Assembly (NCBI RefSeq): GCF_000150955.2
Contig: NC_011678.1
Coordinates: 515,518-579,517 of the forward strand
From: Phaeodactylum tricornutum CCAP 1055/1
Taxonomy: Eukaryota; Bacillariophyta; Bacillariophyceae; Surirellales; Neidiaceae
Length of the DNA stretch: 64,000 nt
Reading direction: 5' to 3'
In this document: positions 32,635 through 42,468 of the stretch, one piece after another
Layout: each line of letters begins with the position of its first letter
Position numbering within the stretch: the stretch's first letter is position 1
Made by a program: the position numbers and the translations under genes
The notes under the pieces: model-generated
What the model saw: the letters and a program-made list of their open reading frames with translations, nothing else
Database searches by the model: none
Told to the model about the DNA's origin: nothing

Positions 32635-34107
32635 ATGACGGGCGAAGATTCGGCACGCTACAACAGTGAAGACGTAAACCAGACGATGCCAACGTATCAA
32701 CGAATGGCGATGGCCGACGATGATGATGCCATGATTGGCAGAGAAACCCATGATAGGACGGATGTCCGAGCTGCACATAGAACCCTGCTGAATTTCGTCT
32801 TCATGAGTATATTGTTCAGTGCCAATCATGCTTCCGTCGTAGCATGTTTGGCGCTGGCGACCGCTCGGCTGGGCGCGACGGGTGCCTGGCAGTCGGGTAT
32901 TTTGTATTTAACGTATACGGGCTCGGCTATTATGGGAGCCACTTATGTGGTGAAAAAGCTTGGAGCTAGGAATTCGCTGATTGCCGGTATGTTGTTATAC
33001 TGTTGCTACGTTGGGTGCTTTTGGTTGGCAACGGTTTGGACAGAACAAGAAAGAGCGGCGGCATATATTGGTGCCGCGATCGGCGGAGTTGGTGCTGGCT
33101 TTCTTTGGACAGCTCAAGGAGCATACTTCAGCAAGGCATCCGAAGAGCACGCAAGGCAGCTCGATCAATCAACGTCGCTGTCAACTTCTTATCTGGCTGG
33201 AATATTTGCGTTCATCTATTTAGGAGAAGAAGTTTTGCTCCGAAGCCTGTCTACACTGGTTCTGGAATTCAGCAGCGTGAATTGGTCGTCAATATTTGGC
33301 ACGTATTCACTGCTGACTATTGTCTCGACGGCCGGAATGGTCTTTATCCACAAATACCCCGATGATGCGCCCAACGAGGCTGCATCGGCATGGTTCAAAA
33401 TATCAGCAGCCGGGCGATTGCTATCTCAGGATCCGAAGATGAAATACATGATTGGCTTGAACGCTGCCTTTGGATTCACATCAGCTTTTTTGAACTCGTA
33501 CGTCAACGGGGAAGTAGTTCGGGTTGTTCTTGACGATACGGATTCCAAGTACATTGGTGCATTGACAGCATGGTTGTCCGGGGTGGCCGCAATAATGAGC
33601 TTGGTTTTCGGAAAAGTGACGCAGAAAACTGGCAAAGGCCCCATCCTTACTCTAGGAGCGCTATGTTTCTGTTTTGTGGCGTTGCCATTTTTAATACAAC
33701 CTGATTTGCAGCGATGGAATGGAGCTTGGTTGATATTGATTTACACATTGCACGGTACAGGGCGAGCAACATTTGAAGGAACTCTCAAGGCTACCTTCGC
33801 CGACTACTTTTCCTACGAAAAGGAAGGCGCTTTTGCGAACATCATTCTCCAAAATGGGCTTTCGTCGGCAATTGGATACGTGCTAACGTTCAATTTGCTC
33901 TGCTCAGAGCCTAGCCGCTATTGCGCCGAGTTTAGGGATGGGACTCTGCACGATGTTTTTTCATTCGAACTTCTGGTCGTGGCGACGAGTCTGCTAGCCA
34001 TTGCTGGTTTCTGGAGGGCTTCAATGTTGTACAATCAAGAGGGGCAGAACAGTGAAAATAGTGATGTTACTGAGCTTTTAGAAAACGAGCAAGGTATCTC
34101 CACTTAA
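32635..34107 (+). CDS. UNC-93-like MFS transporter
   Basis: Single exon, 490 aa, ATG 32635. About 11-12 hydrophobic spans follow a 45-residue cytosolic N-terminus. Motifs shared with the 15533-17216 paralogue include SGILYLTYTGSAIMGATYV, GGVGAGFLWTAQGAYFSKAS, MKYMIGLNAAFGFTSAFLNS and FEGTLKATFADYFSYEKEG. The family was named from an animal potassium-channel regulator and has MFS-like topology; in algae the substrate is unknown. This copy is intact. A copia element ends 263 bp upstream in the opposite orientation, so the native promoter lies within the remaining stretch or was displaced beyond the element. Confidence 0.88.
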   Translation: MTGEDSARYNSEDVNQTMPTYQRMAMADDDDAMIGRETHDRTDVRAAHRTLLNFVFMSILFSANHASVVACLALATARLGATGAWQSGILYLTYTGSAIMGATYVVKKLGARNSLIAGMLLYCCYVGCFWLATVWTEQERAAAYIGAAIGGVGAGFLWTAQGAYFSKASEEHARQLDQSTSLSTSYLAGIFAFIYLGEEVLLRSLSTLVLEFSSVNWSSIFGTYSLLTIVSTAGMVFIHKYPDDAPNEAASAWFKISAAGRLLSQDPKMKYMIGLNAAFGFTSAFLNSYVNGEVVRVVLDDTDSKYIGALTAWLSGVAAIMSLVFGKVTQKTGKGPILTLGALCFCFVALPFLIQPDLQRWNGAWLILIYTLHGTGRATFEGTLKATFADYFSYEKEGAFANIILQNGLSSAIGYVLTFNLLCSEPSRYCAEFRDGTLHDVFSFELLVVATSLLAIAGFWRASMLYNQEGQNSENSDVTELLENEQGIST

Positions 34108-34813
34108 TTTGTCAAAGCTGGTGGTGCAAACGTTCCGAACAACTCTTGCAGACATCATATCTTGTACTGCCAATAGAGTCAATTCATTGGTTCGATGAAG
34201 TGGGGCTTACCTTAGGAATTCCTTGCTAAAGGTCGCAATAAATTTTTCTATTTTCAAGATTGTTAGCTAGATTTCTGGTGCAAGTAGCTCTGGTGAAATT
34301 ATAGCAAACCATCGAGAAAGTAATGTATTATCCCTAACGTGTTCATCTTTCTTTTCTGCCGCTATTAACAGTAGCATGATAGATACTTGTACCGATAATA
34401 AAAGTATGTTATACCTAGAACAATCGTTGGCCTGTTACTGCCCTACGAGATGCTCTTTTCCAATTGGTGATTACCAACCAGAAGTGAGAAAAGAGCTCCC
34501 GCAGTATTTTTTAGAGTAGTTGTCCTTTACATGTTACTAGAACCAACGGATGGCCTCCATAGTTGCACAGACAAAGGAAAGTAGTGACGGATGATACACG
34601 CACCGTCTGCGACATCTAGTGACATGCCGAAGTGTCTCTTGTGCTCCACACACAATTCTAACACCAATAGAAGGATAGCGGAGCACATCCTTCCGTGAAA
34701 AACTCGACGAAATTCGCAGTTGATTCGTTTTTCATTCTATTTGCAAATCGGCCTCGCAAAAGGATATCTTTGATCGACAGTCTTCTCTGTCGCACCGAAG
34801 ACAGCCATAAAAA
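34108..34813. other. Intergenic region
   Basis: No supported gene; AT-rich 3' flank followed by the glutaredoxin upstream region. Nothing structured was recognised. Confidence 0.5.
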
Positions 34814-35830
34814 ATGGGCGAAGTCATAGACTTTACTGAAGCACCTCCAGTCGGAGGGAAAACTGTGCTACTCTTTTGGGCTCCTTGGCACGAAGCTTCC
34901 GCAGCGGGCGGTCCGATGGACCAAGTGCTGCGAGCACTAGCTTCATCAACGTCTGAGACGGTTCGCTTCGGGCGAATTCAGGCCGAAAAGCTTCCGGATG
35001 TTTCAGATCGCTACGGTGTATCGGTGGTACCGACATTTATTTTGCTAAACGAAGCTGGGGTTGTGGTCGAACGTATCGATGGCGGAGACGATGTCTCTCA
35101 AGTAACCCAGGCAGTGCAACGACTCGTGGCGGCCAGTCCGTCGCAAGGAGGGGGAACTGGCGGAGATCTAGTTTCCCTTTCCCCAACAGAGATGTTGACG
35201 CAACGGTTGGAGAGACTCATTCGATCGTCCGAAGTAATGCTTTTCATGAAGGGTGTACCGACCGCGCCTAGGTGTGGCTTCTCCCGCCAAGTCGTGGACA
35301 TGTTACAGGAAGAAAACATTCCGTTTGGTAGTTTCGATATCCTTTCGGATGAGAATGTACGTCAAGGACTAAAGACGCATTCCAATTGGCCGACATATCC
35401 ACAAATCTATGCCAAGGGCGATCTCATTGGAGGCTTAGATATTCTAAAGGAAATGAAAGAGGAAGGGAGTCTGAAGGAACAATTTGGTATAACTGCAACA
35501 GCAGAAGCACAGCCTTCTTTGGAAGAACGCCTGAAGAAGCTTATCAATAGAAACCGTGTCATGCTGTTTATGAAAGGTTTGCCATCTGCGCCGCGCTGTG
35601 GCTTCTCTCGGCAAACGGTAGAAATTTTGGACTCTGAATCTGTTCCTTACGACACCTTCGACATTTTGCAAGATGAGGAGGTTCGTCAAGGTTTGAAATC
35701 GTACTCCAACTGGCCAACTTTCCCTCAGCTATACGTAGACGGAGATCTGGTAGGTGGACTAGATATCATTCAAGAAATGGAAGAGGATGGTAGTCTTTCT
35801 GAATTGCTAAAAGGTGCACACGGACAGTAG
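34814..35830 (+). CDS. Multidomain monothiol glutaredoxin (GLRX3/PICOT, GRXS17-like)
   Basis: Single exon, 338 aa, ATG 34814 with an A-rich leader. It consists of an N-terminal thioredoxin-like domain (about 1-110) followed by two glutaredoxin domains, each with a monothiol CGFS site (Cys154 and Cys262) and the glutathione-binding pattern SNWPTYPQ / SNWPTFPQ with GGLDI. The thioredoxin domain reads WAPWHEAS where an active site would have CxxC, so it is redox-inactive, as in known GLRX3 proteins. The family binds bridging [2Fe-2S] clusters with glutathione and serves cytosolic/nuclear iron-sulfur assembly and iron sensing. No targeting peptide is seen. The two-Grx form is like human GLRX3; yeast Grx3/4 have one and plant GRXS17 three. 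Confidence 0.95.
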   Translation: MGEVIDFTEAPPVGGKTVLLFWAPWHEASAAGGPMDQVLRALASSTSETVRFGRIQAEKLPDVSDRYGVSVVPTFILLNEAGVVVERIDGGDDVSQVTQAVQRLVAASPSQGGGTGGDLVSLSPTEMLTQRLERLIRSSEVMLFMKGVPTAPRCGFSRQVVDMLQEENIPFGSFDILSDENVRQGLKTHSNWPTYPQIYAKGDLIGGLDILKEMKEEGSLKEQFGITATAEAQPSLEERLKKLINRNRVMLFMKGLPSAPRCGFSRQTVEILDSESVPYDTFDILQDEEVRQGLKSYSNWPTFPQLYVDGDLVGGLDIIQEMEEDGSLSELLKGAHGQ

Positions 35831-35858
35831 TTTATCGGAATACCATAATAGCTTATTC

Positions 35859-37854
35859 TTACGTCTGAAATGCGTATCGCTTGACTAGCATAAGCCCATG
35901 CTGTCCACCACCGCTGGTGGCAAGAACTCGGCCCTTGGCATTGATTTGCTTGGCCGTGAGTGTTAGCTTTCGTGGATATACAACATCACTTTGAACATCG
36001 CCAAATCCAGTGTTGCCATCTCCGAAGCCCCAAGAATACACTTCGTCATCGATGGTAATCGCCATCGAGTGAGAACTTCCAGCATCAATATCTGCTATTA
36101 TGACACGTTCCTCACTGGGAAAGGCGACCTGTTCGGGAGTTGCCCCGCATTCACCAAAGTCGAAAAGTTTGGTCCCGAGCTGACCGTAGTCCGCACGGCC
36201 GAACGCGAATACTTTCGTACCAATTAGATTGAGAGCCAAGGAATGAAATTCACCGCATGCAACCTTGACTATATTTTCATCTTCCAATGCCTTAATCTTC
36301 AAGATTAAGCCCACTAATTGATTGAGATATTGTTTACGCACATAACCAAACAAAGCATTTCTTACGTACCATTGTGAGCTCATGGCGCTCGGTCTCTACT
36401 CCAAAGTCACCTTGTCCCAACTGGCCATAATTGTTGATGCCACTTGAGTACACCCGCAACTTTGCATCGTCAGGTTCCCGTGCAACCGCCAACAGGTGAT
36501 ACGAACCACATGCTACATTGATCACTTTCTTTTGTGGACTCCCAAAGGACCAGATGGGGGGCTTGGGAGTCAAAAAGTGTTCACGAACCAACGAAGGAGT
36601 GGCCACAAATCGGACATTGCCGTCCCCGTCTTCTTGCTTTGTCGTGTAGAAGAAGCCTTGCCCTAAATCGGGTCTTCCTTCCTTGTTTTTCTTTGCGCCC
36701 ATGGTGGCCGTACGAGCCAGCTCCCCATGGTTTCCAAATCCTTTCGAGCAATCTCAGAACGTGAGGAAAAGAGAGGATTGAATTGCATAGAACCGACCGT
36801 TTCTTTTGTTTTACTCACCCCAGGTCACCATTGTTCCATCCTCCAAAATGGCTGCAGAAAATGCGGTCGTCGTGGAAATAAAAGTGACCTTTTTAGGCAT
36901 CAGAGCCACATGCACCGGTTTCTCATTATAGCCAGCAGGGTCATCTTCGACGGTTTGTATGTCACGGAATTTACCCGAATCCATGTCTTTCATCATTCTG
37001 CCGGGTTGGGGTATTGTGAGCGTCAAACACAATCGAAAAATTATGGCGGAATGCTTAAACAGTACGAGACAACGTACCCTGAAGAATATACATTTCCACT
37101 GTAGGATAGAAAGAGGGAATGGCTCGCACCGGCGCATACTTGAACAATTTCTGAATGATGAACGAAAGTCGTAGTGAGGTGATGCGTGCCGCATTCCCAC
37201 GAAGCAGGTTTCGTTTCGGCAAATTCACTTACGCCTATCTTCGTTGATTCCGTCCACCGTACGAAAACCGACGACCGGACTCGGCGTGGTGGCATCAATC
37301 GCTGTGTCTGCTTCGTTTTTACGGCCAAGCGTGCCGTCATCGTCAGTACCCCATGAGTAGGCGTCACCGTCCGCCGTGACGGCAAGCGAATGTACACCAC
37401 CGGCCGAAATCTGACGAACATCCTTGCGAACGAGCGACTTGATGACAAAGGGCAAGTAGGTTGTTGGCTTGTCTTCGTCCTTAGAAAGGACGTAGCCAAT
37501 TTGGCCGCAATCATCTTGTCCGAAGCCTAACACGTCCCCAGTCTCTCCACCAAATCGGCGTTGAATTTCCCGTGCCTGCCGACGATACTCGGCCCAAGCG
37601 TGGGCGTAGTGTACGGGACGTCCTAGCGGGTCCCGATTCTCGTCAGGAATGGATACATTTTTAAAAAAATTCTTGAATCCACTATTGAGTGCTGTCATTA
37701 AGGCATCTCTCTGCTGCTTCATTGAGTTGCGAAAAGCATTGTGTATGAAACGTGAGGGGCGGCTGGCTCTTTTTAGGTGGCGAGGCGAGCCTCCCACAAA
37801 GGCTCCTTCCTTCTCGTTCGACTGTTTGCGTTTTTTGGAGCTATGTCCCGACAT
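35859..37854 (-). CDS. RCC1: RCC1, Ran guanine-nucleotide exchange factor
   Basis: Five exons on the minus strand, 37854-37233, 37150-37078, 36997-36819, 36740-36370 and 36296-35859, give 560 aa. All introns are GT-AG and the phases close. The protein has a basic nuclear-localisation-like N-terminus (SSKKRKQSNEK, near residue 5) and then seven-bladed propeller repeats with the GxHSLAV / YSWG signatures: GDVLGFGQDDCGQIG, GVHSLAVTADGDAYSWG, GASHSLFLSYSGNVYSSG, AAILEDGTMVTWGFGNHGEL, GEFHSLAL, SSHSMAITIDDEVYSWG. The segment MMKDMDSGKFRD after YSSG and the ALEDENIVKVACG block resemble RCC1 itself rather than generic RCC1-repeat proteins. Expected role: chromatin-bound exchange factor for Ran, driving nuclear transport and spindle assembly. 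The 73-nt exon 2 is easily missed by gene callers. Confidence 0.9.
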
Positions 37855-38322
37855 TGGATATTGAGTGATACAGAATTGCAATATTTAAAAGAAGAATGAG
37901 AACGGACACTTCTGCTATTGGAACAAATCAGACTGGGATTGGAGCGTAGTCCCTCGATCACTTCCCCACCAAACTAGGCAATTCGTTGGTGGTGCTGGTA
38001 AGAGAGGGTACAATACCTGAAATTGGAAACCACAATCACATCCGTGAGGGAATGCGGGGCAAGCAATCTCAAGAGACGACGGGCAGTCGTCGTATCAAAG
38101 CGGAAGAAGATCATCGTCCGACAAAAATTTAATTAATGGCGACACAGTACAGACACCACATGTTAATTATCATTTTGAAAACAACGTTTCCACCGTTTCG
38201 TTGCTCTAACTGTAAATGTACCGCGAATCCATACTAGCTCCGTAGGAGGTCCACCTTTTTTTGGCCGCTAACAGTAAATGTAATCCTTTACAATCATTCC
38301 ATAGATCAGACATGCAAGTATT
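37855..38322. other. Intergenic region between RCC1 (5' side) and PEPC (3' side)
   Basis: 468 bp with no supported gene; holds the RCC1 upstream region and the PEPC 3' flank. Confidence 0.5.
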
Positions 38323-41300
38323 TTAACCAGTGTTGCCCATTCCATTGGCAACCCCTGTAATGGTCGTGAGGAGCGCGTCCTTCAAGACCTTATCTTCCTT
38401 CCCTTCTTCCACTTGCCGGAGCCTATCCAAGGTCTCGACTTGCAAAATATTCAGGCAATCTACGTAGGGATTGCGCACAACCAGAGCACGCTGAAGCACC
38501 GCGTTGTTTTCGCCCAACTTTTTGTGTTCCGTCAAATCTAGAATTGCCTCTTCCGTCGCCATGTGAAGTTGACGAACCTCCTTACCTAGTTCTTTCGCCT
38601 TGGGGTCCTTGACGAGAACACTGTCGTAGTGAGCGGCAATCGCGGGCTCGGATTTTGCCAGGACCATTTCGACCAAATCCACCATGGTTTGAAAGGCGCG
38701 CGCTTCACGATAGAGTTCCCGGAGTAAAGGAGCTCTATCGCTCTTTAGCAGTTGTCCGATGGCATCGCCAACGCCCAACCACGTGGGTAGATTGAATCGA
38801 GTCTGGGTCCAAGCAAAGTTCCAAGGAATAGCGCGAAGACTTTCGACACCTCCCGTCGCCTTTCGTTTGGCGGGCCGCGATCCAATGTTGAGGTTCGAGA
38901 GTTCTAGTTCGGGGGTAGCGGAGCGAAAGTAGGGTACGAAGCGCTCATCTTTGCGTACGACCTGGCGGTAGGCTTCGCAGCTAATATCCGACAAGATCTT
39001 CATCATACTTCTCCATTCGTCTTTGACCTTCGGTCGTTCACTCAGCTTCTCGGCCAGGACCGCAGCAGTGTAAATATCCATTGTACGTTCGGCGCGATCT
39101 GCGTATCCAAAGTTCTGGCTGATCATTTCACCTTGTTCGGTTACGCGGAAGTGCCCGTTGATCGTTTTCGGCGCATGTGCCATAATGGCTGTGAAGGTTT
39201 GCGGATTACCACCACGGCCAACGGTACCACCCTTCCCGTGGAAAAACGTCATGTCGACTCCAAATTCTTTGGCGAGCTTGGCCAACGTCTCTTGTGTCTC
39301 ATATTGAGCCCACGTTGCCGCCATTCGACCGGCATCTTTCGCGGAATCGGAGTAACCTATCATGACCTCTTGCTTCCCACCTATGGTACCCATGTACGCA
39401 GGAAGACTGAACAGCTGTCGCATTGTATCAGCGGCGCCGTTCAGATCGTCCAAAGTTTCAAAAAGAGGCGCGACACGAAGAGGCTTTTTGACACCAGCAT
39501 CCAATTGCAGCAAGAGCACGGCAAGGACATCGCTTGCACTGGTCGCTTGACTAATGACGTAGGCCCCCAAACTCCCTTCGTGCTGTTCGGCAATCATTCG
39601 AGAGATTTCTAGTGTATCAATTGCGGTTGGCGAGAAGTAGTCCGGATGTTCGTACCAGACTCCTGCTCGAAGCAATGGGCGTTTGGACGAAATTTGAGTT
39701 GTCAACCAGCTAACGCGCGTCTGTTCATCCCACTGTATGTAACTACCTAATCCGAGGTACCGGGTAATAGCGTCTAGGGCTTCTTCGTGGCGGTCGCTTT
39801 CCTGGCGGACGTCCAAAGGAATGAGCGTCAACCCAAAGGAGGAAAGATTCCGAATAATATCTGTCAAAATGCCGCTGGCAGCCACTTCGTTTCCTGTTTC
39901 TTGTAGAGAGCGGTAGATTGTGAGCAGTTCCGCCCTGAATTCTTCCTGATCAAGGTAGATGCCTTCCACGTTGGTGCTAGCGACAGATGCAATACCCGAG
40001 GCACTCTTGTCACCGCTACGACGTTTTTGCAAAATCGCCAACTCTTGGGCGGCCCAATCAGTGGTCGCTTCCATTTTCCGAATCATGGGCTGTAAGAATA
40101 TACGGTAAGGTTCTCGGGCAGCGCCTACCACTTCCCGGACTTCGCGGCTGCACGTGGTCAAGGATAACTCCGCCTCGAGCGTTCGCAAATTACGGGCAAA
40201 AAGGGTGGCTGCCTTTTGACGATTACGCAAGCACACTTGCCGGGTCGTATCCGGTTTCACGTTAGGATTCCCGTCCCGATCTCCGCCCATCCAGGATGCA
40301 AACCGAATCGGGGACGAATCGAGAGGCAAAGGCTTACCGAGGAACTCGCGCGTGGTGGCGTCCAATTTACGCAAAAAGGTCGGTACGGCCTCCCACAACA
40401 CCGTTTCCAACACGAGCGTTCCTTTTTCAGCTTCCGTTTCTGGAGATGGTTTGATACGAGAGACTTCATCAGATAGCCAAATACTGGAGATCTCCCGATA
40501 CAAGGCGTCATTGAGTTCGGCTTGCTCAAAGACGCTAGAGGCACCAAGCTGACGCTGTTGATCGGCCATGGTGAGAATGCGCTGGATCCTGCGCTTCTTG
40601 TTGAGAATAGTGCGCCGATTAACTTCAGTCGGATGGGCTGTCAAAACAAGCTCGGTGGTTTGCGACGTGAGGGCGTCGTAGATCGCGTCCGCATCGTGTC
40701 CCTGAGCGAGCAGAGAAGGAAGAACCCCTCCAACACTGTCCGGCTTGGGATAGAGCGCTCCCGACGACTCGTCCGAAAGAAGGCGTGATTGCTTCAGACG
40801 CCGTCCACGATGATGCGATTCGGCCGCATTCGCAATGGCCAAAAAGTGCGTAAAGGCCCGACTAACGGTAAAGAGTTCCGCATCGGTGAAGCTCTTGGCG
40901 TACGCGGCGAGGTTTTGAAAGGTTTGGTCAGCGGCTTGCTTCGTACTGGGATCGCGGCCTGCCCCTTGATCGCGCCAGGTCTTGGCCAAGCCGCGCATGG
41001 TTTCGACCTTTTCCAGTACCTCCGCGCCTTCGTGCGTTTGAATGATTCGTCCCAGTAAACTACCCATGACTTTAATGTCTGCTCGCAATTGAATATCGCG
41101 ATCGGCTTCGTTGGAAGGGATCGAAGTAGCATCGCTGGATACCGTCGACGCTTGCAATGGAGAAGCACCAAACAAGGACGGGTTGGGTTCATCGAAGGAA
41201 CTGTGGGTCGAAAAAAACCGATCGATATGGCGACTTGTGGATCCGCTGGAAATGGCACTCCACGGACAACCCGTCGACAACGACGTGGTCACGCATGAGC

Positions 41301-41352
41301 GCAACCGAGTCTTCGCCGCAAGGAAACTTCGACGGCAGGAAGACGACAACAT
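38323..41352 (-). CDS. PEPC: Phosphoenolpyruvate carboxylase with probable mitochondrial leader
   Basis: Single exon; 1009 aa from ATG 41352. It catalyses PEP plus bicarbonate to oxaloacetate. Signatures: TAHPTEVNRR (catalytic His, near residue 235), FHGKGGTVGRGGNP (near 705-718), VTEQGEMISQNFG, and a C-terminal NTG. The last residues read GMGNTG where plants have QNTG. The first 60 residues are rich in Ser, Arg and Ala without acids (MLSSSCRRSFLAAKTRLRS), typical of mitochondrial import. No plant-type N-terminal phosphorylation motif is visible. The frame stays open for 125 more codons upstream to an ATG at 41727, so a longer product cannot be excluded. Diatoms have two PEPCs as I recall, one of them mitochondrial; this fits that one. 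Confidence 0.95.
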   Translation of the reverse strand: MLSSSCRRSFLAAKTRLRSCVTTSLSTGCPWSAISSGSTSRHIDRFFSTHSSFDEPNPSLFGASPLQASTVSSDATSIPSNEADRDIQLRADIKVMGSLLGRIIQTHEGAEVLEKVETMRGLAKTWRDQGAGRDPSTKQAADQTFQNLAAYAKSFTDAELFTVSRAFTHFLAIANAAESHHRGRRLKQSRLLSDESSGALYPKPDSVGGVLPSLLAQGHDADAIYDALTSQTTELVLTAHPTEVNRRTILNKKRRIQRILTMADQQRQLGASSVFEQAELNDALYREISSIWLSDEVSRIKPSPETEAEKGTLVLETVLWEAVPTFLRKLDATTREFLGKPLPLDSSPIRFASWMGGDRDGNPNVKPDTTRQVCLRNRQKAATLFARNLRTLEAELSLTTCSREVREVVGAAREPYRIFLQPMIRKMEATTDWAAQELAILQKRRSGDKSASGIASVASTNVEGIYLDQEEFRAELLTIYRSLQETGNEVAASGILTDIIRNLSSFGLTLIPLDVRQESDRHEEALDAITRYLGLGSYIQWDEQTRVSWLTTQISSKRPLLRAGVWYEHPDYFSPTAIDTLEISRMIAEQHEGSLGAYVISQATSASDVLAVLLLQLDAGVKKPLRVAPLFETLDDLNGAADTMRQLFSLPAYMGTIGGKQEVMIGYSDSAKDAGRMAATWAQYETQETLAKLAKEFGVDMTFFHGKGGTVGRGGNPQTFTAIMAHAPKTINGHFRVTEQGEMISQNFGYADRAERTMDIYTAAVLAEKLSERPKVKDEWRSMMKILSDISCEAYRQVVRKDERFVPYFRSATPELELSNLNIGSRPAKRKATGGVESLRAIPWNFAWTQTRFNLPTWLGVGDAIGQLLKSDRAPLLRELYREARAFQTMVDLVEMVLAKSEPAIAAHYDSVLVKDPKAKELGKEVRQLHMATEEAILDLTEHKKLGENNAVLQRALVVRNPYVDCLNILQVETLDRLRQVEEGKEDKVLKDALLTTITGVANGMGNTG

Positions 41353-42468
41353 TCTTACGATGAATCGACTTGTGTCACTTCGTTTCACTGATGCTTGATG
41401 TGAGTCGCAACTCACGTACGCAAGGATTCTTTGCAGAAAGGAACAGAACGCAAATCTAGAAAGATATTTCACTGTCAACGCAAGCGATGTTACTGACTGA
41501 GAGTTACAGTTAGCGACACGGCGGCACGTGTTTACAGTAGTAAAGAGACTTGATTGGCCCAACGTCTGCCGAACGCTGCCTCCCCGGAGAAAACTGGGAA
41601 GCCGAAAGATACTACCGACTGGTATGGTACTCGCTAATGGAACTTCCCCATTCTTTCGAGGAAGCAGAAGGAGAACCGACTGTCGTCGGACAAAAAATTC
41701 ATCCAATCTTCCAACATTTTCAGTCATGAGTCATGACTATGACGTAGATGAAAAATTTCGCATTCTTGCCGCTCTGGAAGTTCTAGCACACGCCTCTCTA
41801 CTGCTCGGAGCAGTATTCTCCACTATGGTTTACATCAAACAATGATAGTGACTACTTACATCAACAAATATGTTCGTAGACCTTCGGAAGCCACGTTTCC
41901 TAATATGAGTGGTTGATATGAATCTTAGGTGCACACGGCGCAATTTCGCTACCCGAGCCGAGGCAGCGGCTATGCGTAGAGGCCTCTAGCTAGAGGGGCC
42001 AACCAAGCAACAGCGGAAGTGCCTGACGCGTTCCGACCGTACAGTTTGAGACGAACGAGGGACAGATCAGTCATTTGGAAATGACCCCTTCGTCATAGTT
42101 CCAATTTTAACAAATATATGTGTTGTCATATCAATTGTCTAACATAAAAGTGAATTACTTTTTCAAAATAAATCACTATCACAGCCAATCCATACCTTCT
42201 CATGTGACTTTCAGTTGCATTTATGTCAGCAACGCTAGAGGCATCAGCAGACACGCATTCACGTCACAGTCAGTCATTTCAATGATTCTGTGACCGAGAT
42301 CTGGTTCTCATCTACCGCGAGTTCCATGTCGTACCGATGGGAAGTCCAAATGCAAAAGCAATCGATTGCCAACAAGCTGTTCCCTTGCCCCGCCATTCTA
42401 TATCTAGAACAGCTGCTTGACGGCCCGAGAGATACCAAGGTAAGTTCATTGAAAAAAACAAGAAAACC
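41353..42468. other. Shared upstream region of PEPC and the methyltransferase gene
   Basis: No independent gene supported. Bases 41353-41727 remain open in the PEPC frame (alternative longer N-terminus). A 14-bp perfect palindrome CCTCTAGCTAGAGG lies at 41983-41996. Confidence 0.5.

Noticed and set aside
41983-41996. 14-bp perfect palindrome CCTCTAGCTAGAGG
   Set aside because: A short palindrome of this kind is expected by chance in this much sequence and has no nearby promoter element.
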